Positions 1 through 7,555 of a DNA stretch of 38,506 nt are shown piece after piece. This stretch comes from Bog-756 sp050011635 (GTDB taxonomy: Bacteria > Actinomycetota > Acidimicrobiia > Acidimicrobiales > RAAP-2). A program made the position numbers and the translations under genes. The first letter of the stretch is position 1. Every line of letters begins with the position of its first letter. The DNA lies in contig JBEKIU010000012.1 in assembly GCA_050011635.1 (NCBI GenBank), forward strand, positions 1 to 38,506, in the 5' to 3' direction. The notes below the pieces were generated by a model. That model saw only the letters and a program-made list of their open reading frames with translations, did no database searches and was not told the DNA's origin.

Positions 1-214
1 CTGTCGGATCCGTCGTCAGCAGGCCCTGCGGGACGTGCGGCCCACGGTCCCGGGCCAGATCGCTGACGGCGATCCCGCCGATCTCGAGGCGGGCACCGCT
101 CTGGACGGTGAGGGCGTCGGCCCGATCCGCCAGCATGCCGACGAGCGCGGATCCGACGGTCCCGCAACCGAGGACGGCGACGCGGACCACACGTTCGGAG
201 GGGGTCGGGGTCAC
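1..214 (-). CDS. hom: Homoserine dehydrogenase, N-terminal part (cut by window edge)
   Basis: Only the first 71 codons are present; the gene runs off the left edge. The translation opens with a Rossmann dinucleotide-binding segment (VRVAVLGCGTVGSAL) followed by a stretch typical of homoserine dehydrogenase, which reduces aspartate semialdehyde to homoserine on the threonine/methionine branch. The GTG at 214 is chosen because an in-frame TAG lies a few codons upstream. It begins 39 bp after lysA on the same strand. The argS-lysA-hom order is the one known from actinobacteria such as mycobacteria, and this supports the call. The C-terminal catalytic and ACT regions cannot be seen. Confidence 0.88.
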   Translation of the reverse strand, partial: MTPTPSERVVRVAVLGCGTVGSALVGMLADRADALTVQSGARLEIGGIAVSDLARDRGPHVPQGLLTTDPT

Positions 215-253
215 GAGTTCACGCTACCGCCTGGCCGGAGCGGAGAGGGGCGG

Positions 254-1600
254 TCAGACGTCCAGTCGGATGAGGTCGTCCATCGTCTCCCGACGGACGA
301 CCACACGACTCTCACCATCGGCCACGAAGACCACGGGCGGGCGGGGAACCTTGTTGTAGTTGGAGGCCATCGAGTGTCCGTAGGCGCCGGTGACCGGAGT
401 GGCCAGGATGTCCCCCACCGTCAGGTCGTCGGGCACGAAGCCCTCCGACACGACGACGTCACCGGTCTCACAGTGCTTGCCCACGACACGGACTGCTGTC
501 GGTCGGGGGGCGGCCGCCTCCCGGGGCAGGAACGCCTCGTACCCGCTTCCGTAGAGCACCGGACGCGGGTTGTCGCTCATCCCCCCGTCCACCGACACGT
601 AGGTCCGGTGGCCGGCGACATGCTTGATCGTCCCCACCCGGTAAAGCGTGATGGCCGCCGAAGCCACGATGGACCTCCCGGGCTCCGCGGTGACCCGGAC
701 CGAGTCGGGGATACCTGCCTTCCGGCACGCCCGGCGCACCGAGGATGCCCACTGGGCCATGGGTGGCGCCTCCTCCCCGTTCACATAGGCGACCCCGAGA
801 CCCCCGCCCACCACCAGCTCGGGAAGGCCGAGGGGGGCGAAGAACTCGGCCAGCACGTCGATGGCCTGGGAGAAAGGGGCCAGGGCGAACACCTGGCTCC
901 CGAGGTGGGCGTGTATCCCAACGAACTCGAGGACCCCCCGGGCATCGAGGTCCGAGAGCCGGGCCACTGCGGCGGCGGCGGCACCCGACGCCAGCCCGAA
1001 CCCGAACTTGGAATCGTCCTGGCCGGTGCGGACGAACTCGTGGGTGTGGACCTCCACGCCGGGTGTGATCCGGGCCAGGACCTGGCAACGGACCGCCGGC
1101 GTGACCCCGGTCCGACGGTCGGAGAGCAGATGCTCGATCCGGTCGATCTCGTCGAACGAGTCGATCACGATACGACCGACGCCCGCCCCCAGTGCCGAGG
1201 CCAGCTCGACCTCCGACTTGTTGTTCCCGTGGAGGATCAGCCGGGACGCCGGGACGCCGGCCGACAGGGCCACGTGCAACTCGCCTCCGGTGGACACGTC
1301 GAGGCACATGCCCTCCTCGTGGGCCAGCCGGGCCATGGCCAGGCACAGGAATGCCTTGGTGGCGTAGGCCACGCCCTCGCCCCAGGCCTCCACCGCCTCT
1401 CGGCAACGGGCCCGGAGATGGGCCTCGTCGTAGACGAACAGGGGGGTGCCGAACTCCTCGGCCACGTCGACCAGATCGACGCCACCGACGGTCAGCCGAC
1501 CCGATGCACCGACCTCCGCGGTCATGGGCAACAAGCTGGATGCGACAGGGTCGGACGCGCACTCCAGAGGTGCAACCTCGGGATCGTAGGGGTCGGTCAC
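254..1600 (-). CDS. lysA: Diaminopimelate decarboxylase
   Basis: PLP-dependent fold-III decarboxylase that converts meso-diaminopimelate to L-lysine in the cytosol, the last step of lysine synthesis. The 448-residue product has the PLP-lysine motif YATKAF (K82), the HGNNKS segment, a glycine-rich phosphate-binding stretch and the late CETGDV motif carrying the catalytic cysteine contributed across the dimer. Length is normal for the family. The GTG start at 1600 overlaps the argS stop by 4 bp (GTGA), implying translational coupling. A longer reading frame from 1675 would run into argS and its extra residues are unlike the family. hom follows downstream. Confidence 0.95.
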   Translation of the reverse strand: MTDPYDPEVAPLECASDPVASSLLPMTAEVGASGRLTVGGVDLVDVAEEFGTPLFVYDEAHLRARCREAVEAWGEGVAYATKAFLCLAMARLAHEEGMCLDVSTGGELHVALSAGVPASRLILHGNNKSEVELASALGAGVGRIVIDSFDEIDRIEHLLSDRRTGVTPAVRCQVLARITPGVEVHTHEFVRTGQDDSKFGFGLASGAAAAAVARLSDLDARGVLEFVGIHAHLGSQVFALAPFSQAIDVLAEFFAPLGLPELVVGGGLGVAYVNGEEAPPMAQWASSVRRACRKAGIPDSVRVTAEPGRSIVASAAITLYRVGTIKHVAGHRTYVSVDGGMSDNPRPVLYGSGYEAFLPREAAAPRPTAVRVVGKHCETGDVVVSEGFVPDDLTVGDILATPVTGAYGHSMASNYNKVPRPPVVFVADGESRVVVRRETMDDLIRLDV

Positions 1601-3237
1601 AGCGCCTCCGGAGCGGACACGCCGAGGAGGCCGAGGCCGATCGACAGCCCGATCCGGGTCGCTTCGACCAACCACAGGCGGGCCTGGGCCAGATCCGGGT
1701 CCACGCCGTCGGCCAGGATCGGGCAGTCGTGGTAGAAGCCGTGGAAGCAGGCGGCCAGCCGGCGTACCCAGGTGGTCACCTTGGTCGGGGCGCGATCGAC
1801 GGCGGCGTCGGCCACCACCTCGGGCAGCTCTTCGAGGCAGCGGATCAGCTCCAGCTCGCGCTCGTGGGTGAGGAGCGTGAGGTCCACCCGGGCCAGTGGC
1901 GCCCGCTCCACCGCCCGCTCGACCGCTTTCCGGCCCACGCCGCCGATCCGGGCACTGACCATCTGGACGTAGAAGACCGGGTTGTCGACGGACTGCTCCC
2001 TGACCGCGGCCAGATCGAACGTGCTGGTCTGGTCGAGTGACGTCATGAGGCTGAGGATCCGGGTGGCGTCGGGTCCGATGTCGGCCACCACTGTGTCGAG
2101 TGAGATGGCGTTGCCGGCCCGCTTCCCCATCGTCACGGCCTCGTCCCCGTCCATCAGGGAGACCATCTGGCCGAGCTTGACCTCGAGGCGTTCCGGGTCC
2201 ACGCCCAGGGCCTCGACGCCCGCCTTCAGACTGGCCACCTGGCCGTGGTGGTCGGCGCCGAACACGTCGATGACCCGGTCGAACCCGCGTACCAGGAATT
2301 TGTCGCGGTGGTAGGCGAGATCACCGGCCAGGTAGGTGGCATCGCCGTTCGACTTGCGCAGGACCCGGTCCCGGCTGTCGCCGAGCTCGGTGGCCCGGAA
2401 CCAGGTGGCGCCGTCCTCCTCGAAGACCAGGCCCTTCTCGGCCAGGAGGGCGATGGTCTCGTCCACGGCTCCGCTCTCCTCGATGGACGCCTGGCTGTAC
2501 CACTCGTCGAATACGATGCCCACCGAGGCCAGCGAGGCCCGGATGTGATCCAGGATCCCTTCTGCCGCCCAGCGGCCCGCGGCCGTCACATCGTCGGGCC
2601 CGTCGTAGCTGGCGGCCAGCTCGGTGACGTACTCGCCCTGGTAGCCGCCCTCGGGCACCGGCTTCCCGTGCCGGCGGGCCAGCAGGCTCTCACCCAGGGT
2701 CCTGATCTGGCCACCCGTGTCGTTGACGTAGTACTCGCGGCTCACCTGGTATCCCGTGCGGGCCAGGATCCGGGCCAGGGAGTCGCCGTAGCTGCCCCAC
2801 CACCCGTTGCCGACGTGGATGGGACCGGTGGGGTTGGCCGAGATGAACTCGACCTGGACGCGCTCTCCGTGGCCCACGTCGGGCCGGGCGTAGCCGTCCT
2901 CGCCCTCGTCGAGGAGCTCGGACAGGGCATCGTGCAGCCAGCCGTCGTCGAGCCGGAAATTGATGAAGCCGGGCCCGGCGATCTCGATGTCGGTGGTGTG
3001 GGCGGGTCGATCCGCGTCGAGCACCTCGACCAGGGACGTGGCCAGGGCCCGGGGGTTGGTTCCGGCTCGCTTGGCCATGACCAGGGCGATGTTGGTCGAC
3101 CAGTCACCGTGCTCCCTGCGGGCCGGGCGCTCGAGATGGACCGACGCCGGGTCGACCTCGAGGTCGAGCGCGTCGCTCCCGGCCACGGTGGCGACCGCGT
3201 TGCTGATGGCTCGGGCAAGGTGATCTCGGGTCGGCAT
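1597..3237 (-). CDS. argS: Arginyl-tRNA synthetase
   Basis: Class I synthetase that charges tRNA-Arg with arginine. The 546-residue protein begins with an Arg-S N-terminal domain (about residues 1-90). The catalytic core has NPTGPIHVGN at 136-144, where HVGN is the HIGH-type signature, and a degenerate KMSKS loop (TMGKRAGN) near residue 370. The C-terminal all-helical anticodon-binding domain ends in a typical DALBR-like tail. Length and motif order fit bacterial ArgS. It is first in the argS-lysA-hom operon and divergent from a tRNA-Arg gene about 130 bp away, so an enzyme and a cognate substrate are encoded side by side. Confidence 0.97.
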   Translation of the reverse strand: MPTRDHLARAISNAVATVAGSDALDLEVDPASVHLERPARREHGDWSTNIALVMAKRAGTNPRALATSLVEVLDADRPAHTTDIEIAGPGFINFRLDDGWLHDALSELLDEGEDGYARPDVGHGERVQVEFISANPTGPIHVGNGWWGSYGDSLARILARTGYQVSREYYVNDTGGQIRTLGESLLARRHGKPVPEGGYQGEYVTELAASYDGPDDVTAAGRWAAEGILDHIRASLASVGIVFDEWYSQASIEESGAVDETIALLAEKGLVFEEDGATWFRATELGDSRDRVLRKSNGDATYLAGDLAYHRDKFLVRGFDRVIDVFGADHHGQVASLKAGVEALGVDPERLEVKLGQMVSLMDGDEAVTMGKRAGNAISLDTVVADIGPDATRILSLMTSLDQTSTFDLAAVREQSVDNPVFYVQMVSARIGGVGRKAVERAVERAPLARVDLTLLTHERELELIRCLEELPEVVADAAVDRAPTKVTTWVRRLAACFHGFYHDCPILADGVDPDLAQARLWLVEATRIGLSIGLGLLGVSAPEAL

Positions 3238-3369
3238 GTAGCTGCGAGGATACGTCGTCGCCGAGTGTCGGCTGTCTTGCCCGGGTCCCGATCAGGTGCC
3301 GTCGCACTACAGTTGGCCCTCCGTGAGGGGAACGATCGGTCCGACAGACCAGGGTTCCCATCGTCGCAC

Positions 3370-3444
3370 GCCCTCGTAGCTCAGCGGATAGAGCATCGGC
3401 CTCCGGAGCCGTGTGCGCAGGTTCGAGTCCTGCCGAGGGCGCCA
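3370..3444 (+). tRNA. tRNA-Arg (anticodon CCG)
   Basis: A cloverleaf can be drawn by hand. The acceptor strands are GCCCTCG and CGAGGGC. The D-arm is GCTC-AGCGGATA-GAGC and the anticodon loop is CTCCGGA with CCG at positions 34-36. The T-arm is GCAGG-TTCGAGT-CCTGC, the discriminator is G at 3441, and CCA is encoded at 3442-3444. CCG reads the CGG arginine codon, common in this GC-rich genome. It is divergent from argS. Confidence 0.95.
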
Positions 3445-3473
3445 AAGCGGAGTCGGCCGGGAGTCGGCCGGCG

Positions 3474-4727
3474 TCAGGACCAGCGGCCGGCCTCAACGAG
3501 CTCCAGGTACTCGGCCCGGGCATCGCCTTCGCCTGCCGGACGGTACAGCTCGGGCACGTCCCTCTCCGGTACGTCCCCCGTCGACCCGCTCCCGGGCGAC
3601 CCGTCCCCCGACGACCCGCTCCGACGACCCGGCTTGCGGGGGTCGAGCTTCCGACGGTCGAGATAGTGCACGACCATGTCCGAGGCCACTGTCCGGGCCA
3701 GCTGGACCGCGCTGGTCATGCTGCCGTCCGACGTCGCCGAGACGAACCGGCTGTCGTCGTGGTCCCCACCGCCCCACCGGGCCATGCCGACCTTGCGCTC
3801 CCTCGTCCGCCACCATCGCCACCACACCTGGTTGTGGGCCAAGGCGGCGGGCAACGACTCAGGCACGGGGGTGCCGAGCACCATCCGTGCCCGCTCCAGC
3901 TGTATGGCTGCCACCAGCCCCACCCGGTACCGGACGGCGCGGCGGGCGAGTTCGTCCCAGTCGCTGGCCTCGCTCACGATCATCTGGTCGAGGTCCTTGA
4001 GCCACACGAGCTGGTCGCCGCCGGAGAGCGACCCGTGCAGACAGAGGTACAAGATGCCGTCGACGGTGTCGAGCGTGGCCACGTCGGTCCCACCCAGACG
4101 CACGGTCCTCCTCCGTTCGAAGAGCTCGTCCATGGACATGGCGAACCGTGACCGGACCGACGGGGTGACCAGAACGTGCCAGTGGAGATCGCCGAGCATC
4201 CCGTGAGGGAGGACCATCGGGACCTCGGCCCGCATGAGCTCCACCATCATCGGCCAGTTGAGGTCGGCCACACGGCCACCGGCGGCTTCGATACCCGTCA
4301 ACGCCGACGACAGATCGGTGGCCGCCACCACGACGTCGAGATCCTCGTAGAGGCGGGCGCCAGGATCGCCGTAGCCGATCTCGGCCAACACCGGGCCTTT
4401 GACCACCAACCACGGATGCTCCAGCTTTCCGAGCACTTCGGCCATGGTCTCGAGCTCCAGCAAGCACCGCTGGTGGGAGAGCGAGGCCATCTGGTAGGCA
4501 GCACGCAGCCCGGCGAACTCGGCGCCGTCCATCCCGAGCTCGGAAAGGGACCGGTACACCACCCCCGGCACGCGGTGATGGCAGGCTCGATCGACCAGTC
4601 GGTCGGTCGGAACCTGGTCGAGGAGGGTCAGTGGGTCGGTCGTCCGGGCATCGCTCCTCCGGGTCAGCTCGACAAGGGCACGACCGACGCGCTCGTCCAC
4701 ACCTCCCGACCCGCCTCCCGGGTTCAC
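3474..4727 (-). CDS. Nucleotidyltransferase-like protein (NTP_transf_5 type) of the RiPP operon
   Basis: The 417-residue product resembles the uncharacterised nucleotidyltransferase family often found in lasso-peptide and related RiPP clusters. The signature region WLVVKGPVLAEIGYGDPGAR followed by LYEDLDVVV carries a D-x-D motif expected to bind metal and nucleotide. Further on are a helical middle and a Trp/Arg-rich stretch (WWRWWRTRERK). A low-complexity Gly/Ser/Pro tail of about 70 residues is unusual and may be a linker or poorly conserved extension. The GTG start at 4727 overlaps the kinase-like gene's stop by 4 bp, so the two are coupled. Family members are thought to nucleotidylate or otherwise tailor a peptide or kinase product; the substrate here is unknown. 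It is last in the operon and convergent with the tRNA gene. Confidence 0.8.
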   Translation of the reverse strand: MNPGGGSGGVDERVGRALVELTRRSDARTTDPLTLLDQVPTDRLVDRACHHRVPGVVYRSLSELGMDGAEFAGLRAAYQMASLSHQRCLLELETMAEVLGKLEHPWLVVKGPVLAEIGYGDPGARLYEDLDVVVAATDLSSALTGIEAAGGRVADLNWPMMVELMRAEVPMVLPHGMLGDLHWHVLVTPSVRSRFAMSMDELFERRRTVRLGGTDVATLDTVDGILYLCLHGSLSGGDQLVWLKDLDQMIVSEASDWDELARRAVRYRVGLVAAIQLERARMVLGTPVPESLPAALAHNQVWWRWWRTRERKVGMARWGGGDHDDSRFVSATSDGSMTSAVQLARTVASDMVVHYLDRRKLDPRKPGRRSGSSGDGSPGSGSTGDVPERDVPELYRPAGEGDARAEYLELVEAGRWS

Positions 4728-5689
4728 GAGACCAGGTCGGTGACGCAGGCCACCGCGGCGTCCAGGTCCGAACCGACCCGGAACGTCATGCAGGGCACGG
4801 ATTCGACCAGTGCGGCCAGCATGTCGAGATGGGCCTGGCTCGCCACCGGGTCGGTGAGGAGCACGTTGGGCAGGAGACCGATGAGCGCCTCGGACGGCGC
4901 CAGCGGTTCGACCTCAGAACGCGGGCCCGCGACCACCTGCGGGGCGATCAGGACGGCCGGGCGGCAACCAGTGAGCGGCGTGATACCGAAGACATCCTCG
5001 ACGCGGAAGCTGTGTTTCTCACGACCCGGCACCAAGGATGCCCCGGCGAGATGACCGAGCTCGGGGATTCGTGCCACCGTGTTGTCCGTCACGTCGACCT
5101 CATCGGGGAACCCCGCCACCCAGATGCCGTCGGGTGACGAGGTCAGGAAGACCGTGTCATCGGAGAGAAAATCGAAGCCGGCCCGGACCAACGTCACCGA
5201 TGTGGTCGACTTGCCGGAACCACTCGCTCCCGGGACGAGCACGCCCTTGCCGTGGAGCGCCAAGCCGGCGGCGTGCAGCGGGAACCGCTGGAAGCGCTTC
5301 ATCGTCTCCACGAGGGCGATGGTCAGGAGCGGGTGGGTGGCGAGCACCTCGTCACCCGGTTCGGAGCCGGTGATCGAGAGCTGGATGAGCCCCTGGCCGG
5401 GAGTGCACAGGAGCCGGGCGCGGTGCTCGTAGTCGACGAACAGCTGGTCCGAGGCGTCGAAGTAGTCGATCTGCGTACTGGGAGCGTCATAGATCGGACG
5501 ACCCACTCCTGCGGGCTCCGGAGGCCAGCTCCGGTCGCTGCCCGGCCCCCGCACCTCCACCACCAGGTCGGGGGTTCGGGTGTCGGCGGTTCGGAGGCTA
5601 CGGAACCGGGAACCGACCAGCTCGGCGACGGACGGCTCCTCACAGCTGACGTCGACACTGAGGCCTCCGAGTTCGTAGGTGGCTGTCAC
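4724..5689 (-). CDS. HPr kinase/phosphorylase-like protein of the RiPP operon
   Basis: 321 residues. The C-terminal half is an HprK-like P-loop domain: an HAAG motif (139-142), Walker A GASGSGKS (154-161) and an acidic LSDDTVFL strand (175-182). The N-terminal half has no HPr-kinase regulatory domain, as in the stand-alone HprK-like proteins of lasso-peptide clusters, some of which phosphorylate a serine of the peptide. No PTS gene is visible in the window, so an HPr substrate is unlikely; a role on the short peptide encoded upstream is inference. The GTG start at 5689 lies 37 bp after the B2 gene and the stop overlaps the nucleotidyltransferase start by 4 bp. Confidence 0.85.
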   Translation of the reverse strand: MTATYELGGLSVDVSCEEPSVAELVGSRFRSLRTADTRTPDLVVEVRGPGSDRSWPPEPAGVGRPIYDAPSTQIDYFDASDQLFVDYEHRARLLCTPGQGLIQLSITGSEPGDEVLATHPLLTIALVETMKRFQRFPLHAAGLALHGKGVLVPGASGSGKSTTSVTLVRAGFDFLSDDTVFLTSSPDGIWVAGFPDEVDVTDNTVARIPELGHLAGASLVPGREKHSFRVEDVFGITPLTGCRPAVLIAPQVVAGPRSEVEPLAPSEALIGLLPNVLLTDPVASQAHLDMLAALVESVPCMTFRVGSDLDAAVACVTDLVS

Positions 5690-5726
5690 CGGCCCCGCCG
5701 GCCCGTCCGGTCCGCCGGTCCGGGTC

Positions 5727-6191
5727 TCAGTGGGTCACACCTTCCGGTGTCAGCCGGACCACCTCGGTGAACTTCGACAGAGGATCGACTCGCTCGAGCA
5801 GTGGTTCGCCGGCCTTGTCCAGCCAGCAGTGACCCGCCACCTCCCCCTCATCGGTTCCGACCCCGAAGCAGAGCGAGACGTCATCGCCCGCCCGACGGAG
5901 CGCGTAGTAGAGGGTGACGCCCCGGGTCAGGCACCCGGGGCGCACGAAGGGGTGGCCGCGCCGGATGATGCCGTCGACCCAGGCGCCCATCTGATCCTCG
6001 ATCCGAACACTGTCGAGCGGGTCGATCGGAGCAGGGGTCCGGACCGGTTCGAGCCATCGCTGGAGCCTCGGGAGGCCGGCGCGAACCAGAAGCGGGGCGG
6101 CCACCGCCATCGCCGCCAGCCGCACCAGCAGCAGAGGTGGAGGCGTGCGGGCGACCGCAGTCGTGCTCGGTGCGCTACGCCTCGATGACAA
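5727..6191 (-). CDS. Lasso-type B2 leader peptidase (transglutaminase-like fold)
   Basis: Microcin J25-processing McjB C-terminal/B2-type cysteine protease, which in lasso pathways removes the leader peptide with help from the leader-binding B1 protein. From a TTG at 6191 the product is 154 residues. A hydrophobic Leu/Ala/Arg-rich N-terminal segment is followed by PGCLTRGVTLYYALRRAG with the catalytic Cys at 87, then GEVAGHCWLD with the catalytic His at 121 and a nearby acidic residue, in the family's order and spacing. The TTG start is chosen because the family's N-terminal helix must be included and no ATG or GTG lies at a suitable place. It overlaps the last codons of the PqqD-like gene, a coupling arrangement. 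The start is uncertain by some residues. Confidence 0.85.
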   Translation of the reverse strand: MSSRRSAPSTTAVARTPPPLLLVRLAAMAVAAPLLVRAGLPRLQRWLEPVRTPAPIDPLDSVRIEDQMGAWVDGIIRRGHPFVRPGCLTRGVTLYYALRRAGDDVSLCFGVGTDEGEVAGHCWLDKAGEPLLERVDPLSKFTEVVRLTPEGVTH

Positions 6192-6450
6192 GTCCTGCTC
6201 CGGCGAGGTTTTCGAGAAGCGCGCCGGTGTCGTCCAACGCCGTATCCGCGGGGACGTCGTACTCGGAACAGATCGTGTCGGCCACCTGCGCCACTGTCCG
6301 TGTGCCGTCGCACAGGTCCCAGACACGTTTGCCCACATCGTTCAGAGCGAAATATTCGCCGCTCTCGATGTCGAGGAGCACCGCCTGGCCCTCGACCTCT
6401 TGGGCCATGACCCGATCCCGCCGACCGAAGACGCTGTTGTCGTCTACCAC
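6175..6450 (-). CDS. PqqD-like RiPP recognition element (lasso B1 type)
   Basis: A 91-residue stand-alone PqqD/RRE protein that would bind the leader of the precursor and present it to the peptidase. The pattern is typical: EVEGQAVLLDIESGEYFALN, then VGKRVWDLCDGTRTVAQVAD, an acidic helix and a closing AGLVIEA. Start GTG at 6450; it lies 43 bp downstream of the precursor gene and its end overlaps the B2 gene. The leader encoded just upstream carries the Y-x2-P-x-L motif known to be read by such elements, which ties the two genes functionally (inference from family knowledge). Confidence 0.9.
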   Translation of the reverse strand: MVDDNSVFGRRDRVMAQEVEGQAVLLDIESGEYFALNDVGKRVWDLCDGTRTVAQVADTICSEYDVPADTALDDTGALLENLAGAGLVIEA

Positions 6451-6493
6451 CTCAGCGTCGACGGTTCGGCCAGATCAAGGAGAACCAAGTTGC

Positions 6494-6592
6494 CTAGTAA
6501 CCCTGGTGGTGGTCGAAGCTGAACTTGGTCAGTTCACGGAGAAGGCCGAGCCGCTGGAGCTCCGGCTTCTCGTACGCACGCTTCTCTTTCAT
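6494..6592 (-). CDS. RiPP precursor peptide with lasso-type leader (32 aa)
   Basis: A short gene. From ATG 6592 it encodes 32 residues ending in TAG at 6494-6496, with a GAAAGGGG ribosome-binding site about 6 nt upstream. The leader has Y7-x2-P10-x-L12-x3-G16-x5-T22, exactly the conserved lasso precursor pattern (YEKPELQRLG then LLRELT). If cleavage follows the usual T(-2) rule, the core is the nine residues FSFDHHQGY. It lacks an Asp/Glu at core position 7, 8 or 9, so a lasso macrolactam cannot form. Ser25 and the His pair are candidate modification sites. An in-frame ATG at 6607 could add five residues but has no ribosome site. The gene sits 92 bp after alkB in an AT-richer patch, directly ahead of B1, B2, the kinase-like and the nucleotidyltransferase genes. 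Confidence 0.82.
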   Translation of the reverse strand: MKEKRAYEKPELQRLGLLRELTKFSFDHHQGY

Positions 6593-6684
6593 TGCTGCCC
6601 CTTTCATTGGATGGGCAAATCCTACCACCGGGGTTGACAATTACGGCAAGCATTTTCGCACCGTTGCCGCGGCACCGGCACCGA

Positions 6685-7422
6685 TCAGCTGCGAAGTCGG
6701 CCGACCCTTCGTCCATCCGTCGGCCCGGGTCCGCCGGCCAGTCCCGACTGCCGGAGGGTCACGTTGAACCGCCCGGCCTCCAATCCGATCGAAGGCTCAC
6801 CCGTGCCCGGAAGGACCTTGGGCACACCGTGAAAGGCAAGCCGAGAAGGGCCGCCGAACACGAACAGGTCGCCCGATTCGAGGCCGACGTCACTCCACGG
6901 CCGGCCCCGACCCGCGGCGGAACCGAAGCGGAACACGCAGGTGTCACCGAGGCTCAGTGACACCACCGGCGCCTGGCACCGTTCGTCGCGGTCGGCGTGC
7001 ATGCCCATTCGTGCGCCTGGGCCGTACCAGTTGACGAGGGCGACATCGGGCCGGTACTCGGCCGCCGCCGCGGCTGAGCCTCTCGGATCCGTCCCCAGCA
7101 CCTCCGGGTCGACGGCGGCGGCGTCCGCGACCGCCCGTCGGCCGAGGTCTTCGAGCCAGTCCGGAAACCCGGCCACCCTCCTGCCGTCACCGTCGTCCAC
7201 GGTCCGCGAGTAGCGGTAGGGATACCAGTGCCAACCCAGGCAGGTGATCTGCACCGACATCGTCCCGCCCCTCGGCATCCGGGGTGAGCGGAGGCCGCCT
7301 GCCTCCTCGGCCCACCGACGGCACGAGGCGACCAGCGCCCGTTGATCGACAACGTCGAGCCATCCGGGGAGTTGGACGGCCCCCGGAGCCACGACCGAGG
7401 GGCGACGAGGGATCAGGCTCAC
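6685..7422 (-). CDS. AlkB-like 2-oxoglutarate/Fe(II) dioxygenase
   Basis: Predicted alkylation-damage repair enzyme that oxidatively demethylates 1-methyladenine or 3-methylcytosine in DNA or RNA. From GTG 7422 it is 245 residues. The iron ligands are H142-x-D144 (GMHADRDE) and H198 (LAFHGVPK); the 2-oxoglutarate arginines are R218 and R224 (GRFNVTLR), with the same six-residue spacing as E. coli AlkB. NWYGPGARMG is the conserved nucleotide-lid region. The start is chosen because the homologous region begins just after it; the frame stays open upstream into unrelated GC-rich sequence. It stands alone between the RDD gene and the RiPP operon, all on one strand. Confidence 0.9.
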   Translation of the reverse strand: MSLIPRRPSVVAPGAVQLPGWLDVVDQRALVASCRRWAEEAGGLRSPRMPRGGTMSVQITCLGWHWYPYRYSRTVDDGDGRRVAGFPDWLEDLGRRAVADAAAVDPEVLGTDPRGSAAAAAEYRPDVALVNWYGPGARMGMHADRDERCQAPVVSLSLGDTCVFRFGSAAGRGRPWSDVGLESGDLFVFGGPSRLAFHGVPKVLPGTGEPSIGLEAGRFNVTLRQSGLAGGPGPTDGRRVGRLRS

Positions 7423-7555
7423 CGCCAACCGGCCGCCCGTCCGGCGGTCCCCGACACCACCCGGTCCATGTCGCGATCCTGGCACATCTCCCACCGGGTC
7501 GAGGTGACGTCGGGAACGTGAAGACGGGTGGCCCAGACCCAGGCCCGGGGCGGGG

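Noticed and set aside
35..1735. Long plus-strand open frame of 566 codons opposite lysA
   Set aside because: It is an antisense shadow of lysA in GC-rich DNA: composition is Gly/His/Arg/Asp-rich, no domain is recognisable, and lysA is fully convincing.
3474..6592. Calling the RiPP operon a lasso-peptide cluster
   Set aside because: No cyclase gene is present and the core lacks an acceptor Asp/Glu at positions 7-9. Only the leader and the B1/B2 proteins are lasso-like.
6534..6716. 60-residue minus-strand frame overlapping the RiPP precursor gene
   Set aside because: Out of frame with the lasso-leader peptide, no ribosome site, no motif. The 6494-6592 frame explains the region better.
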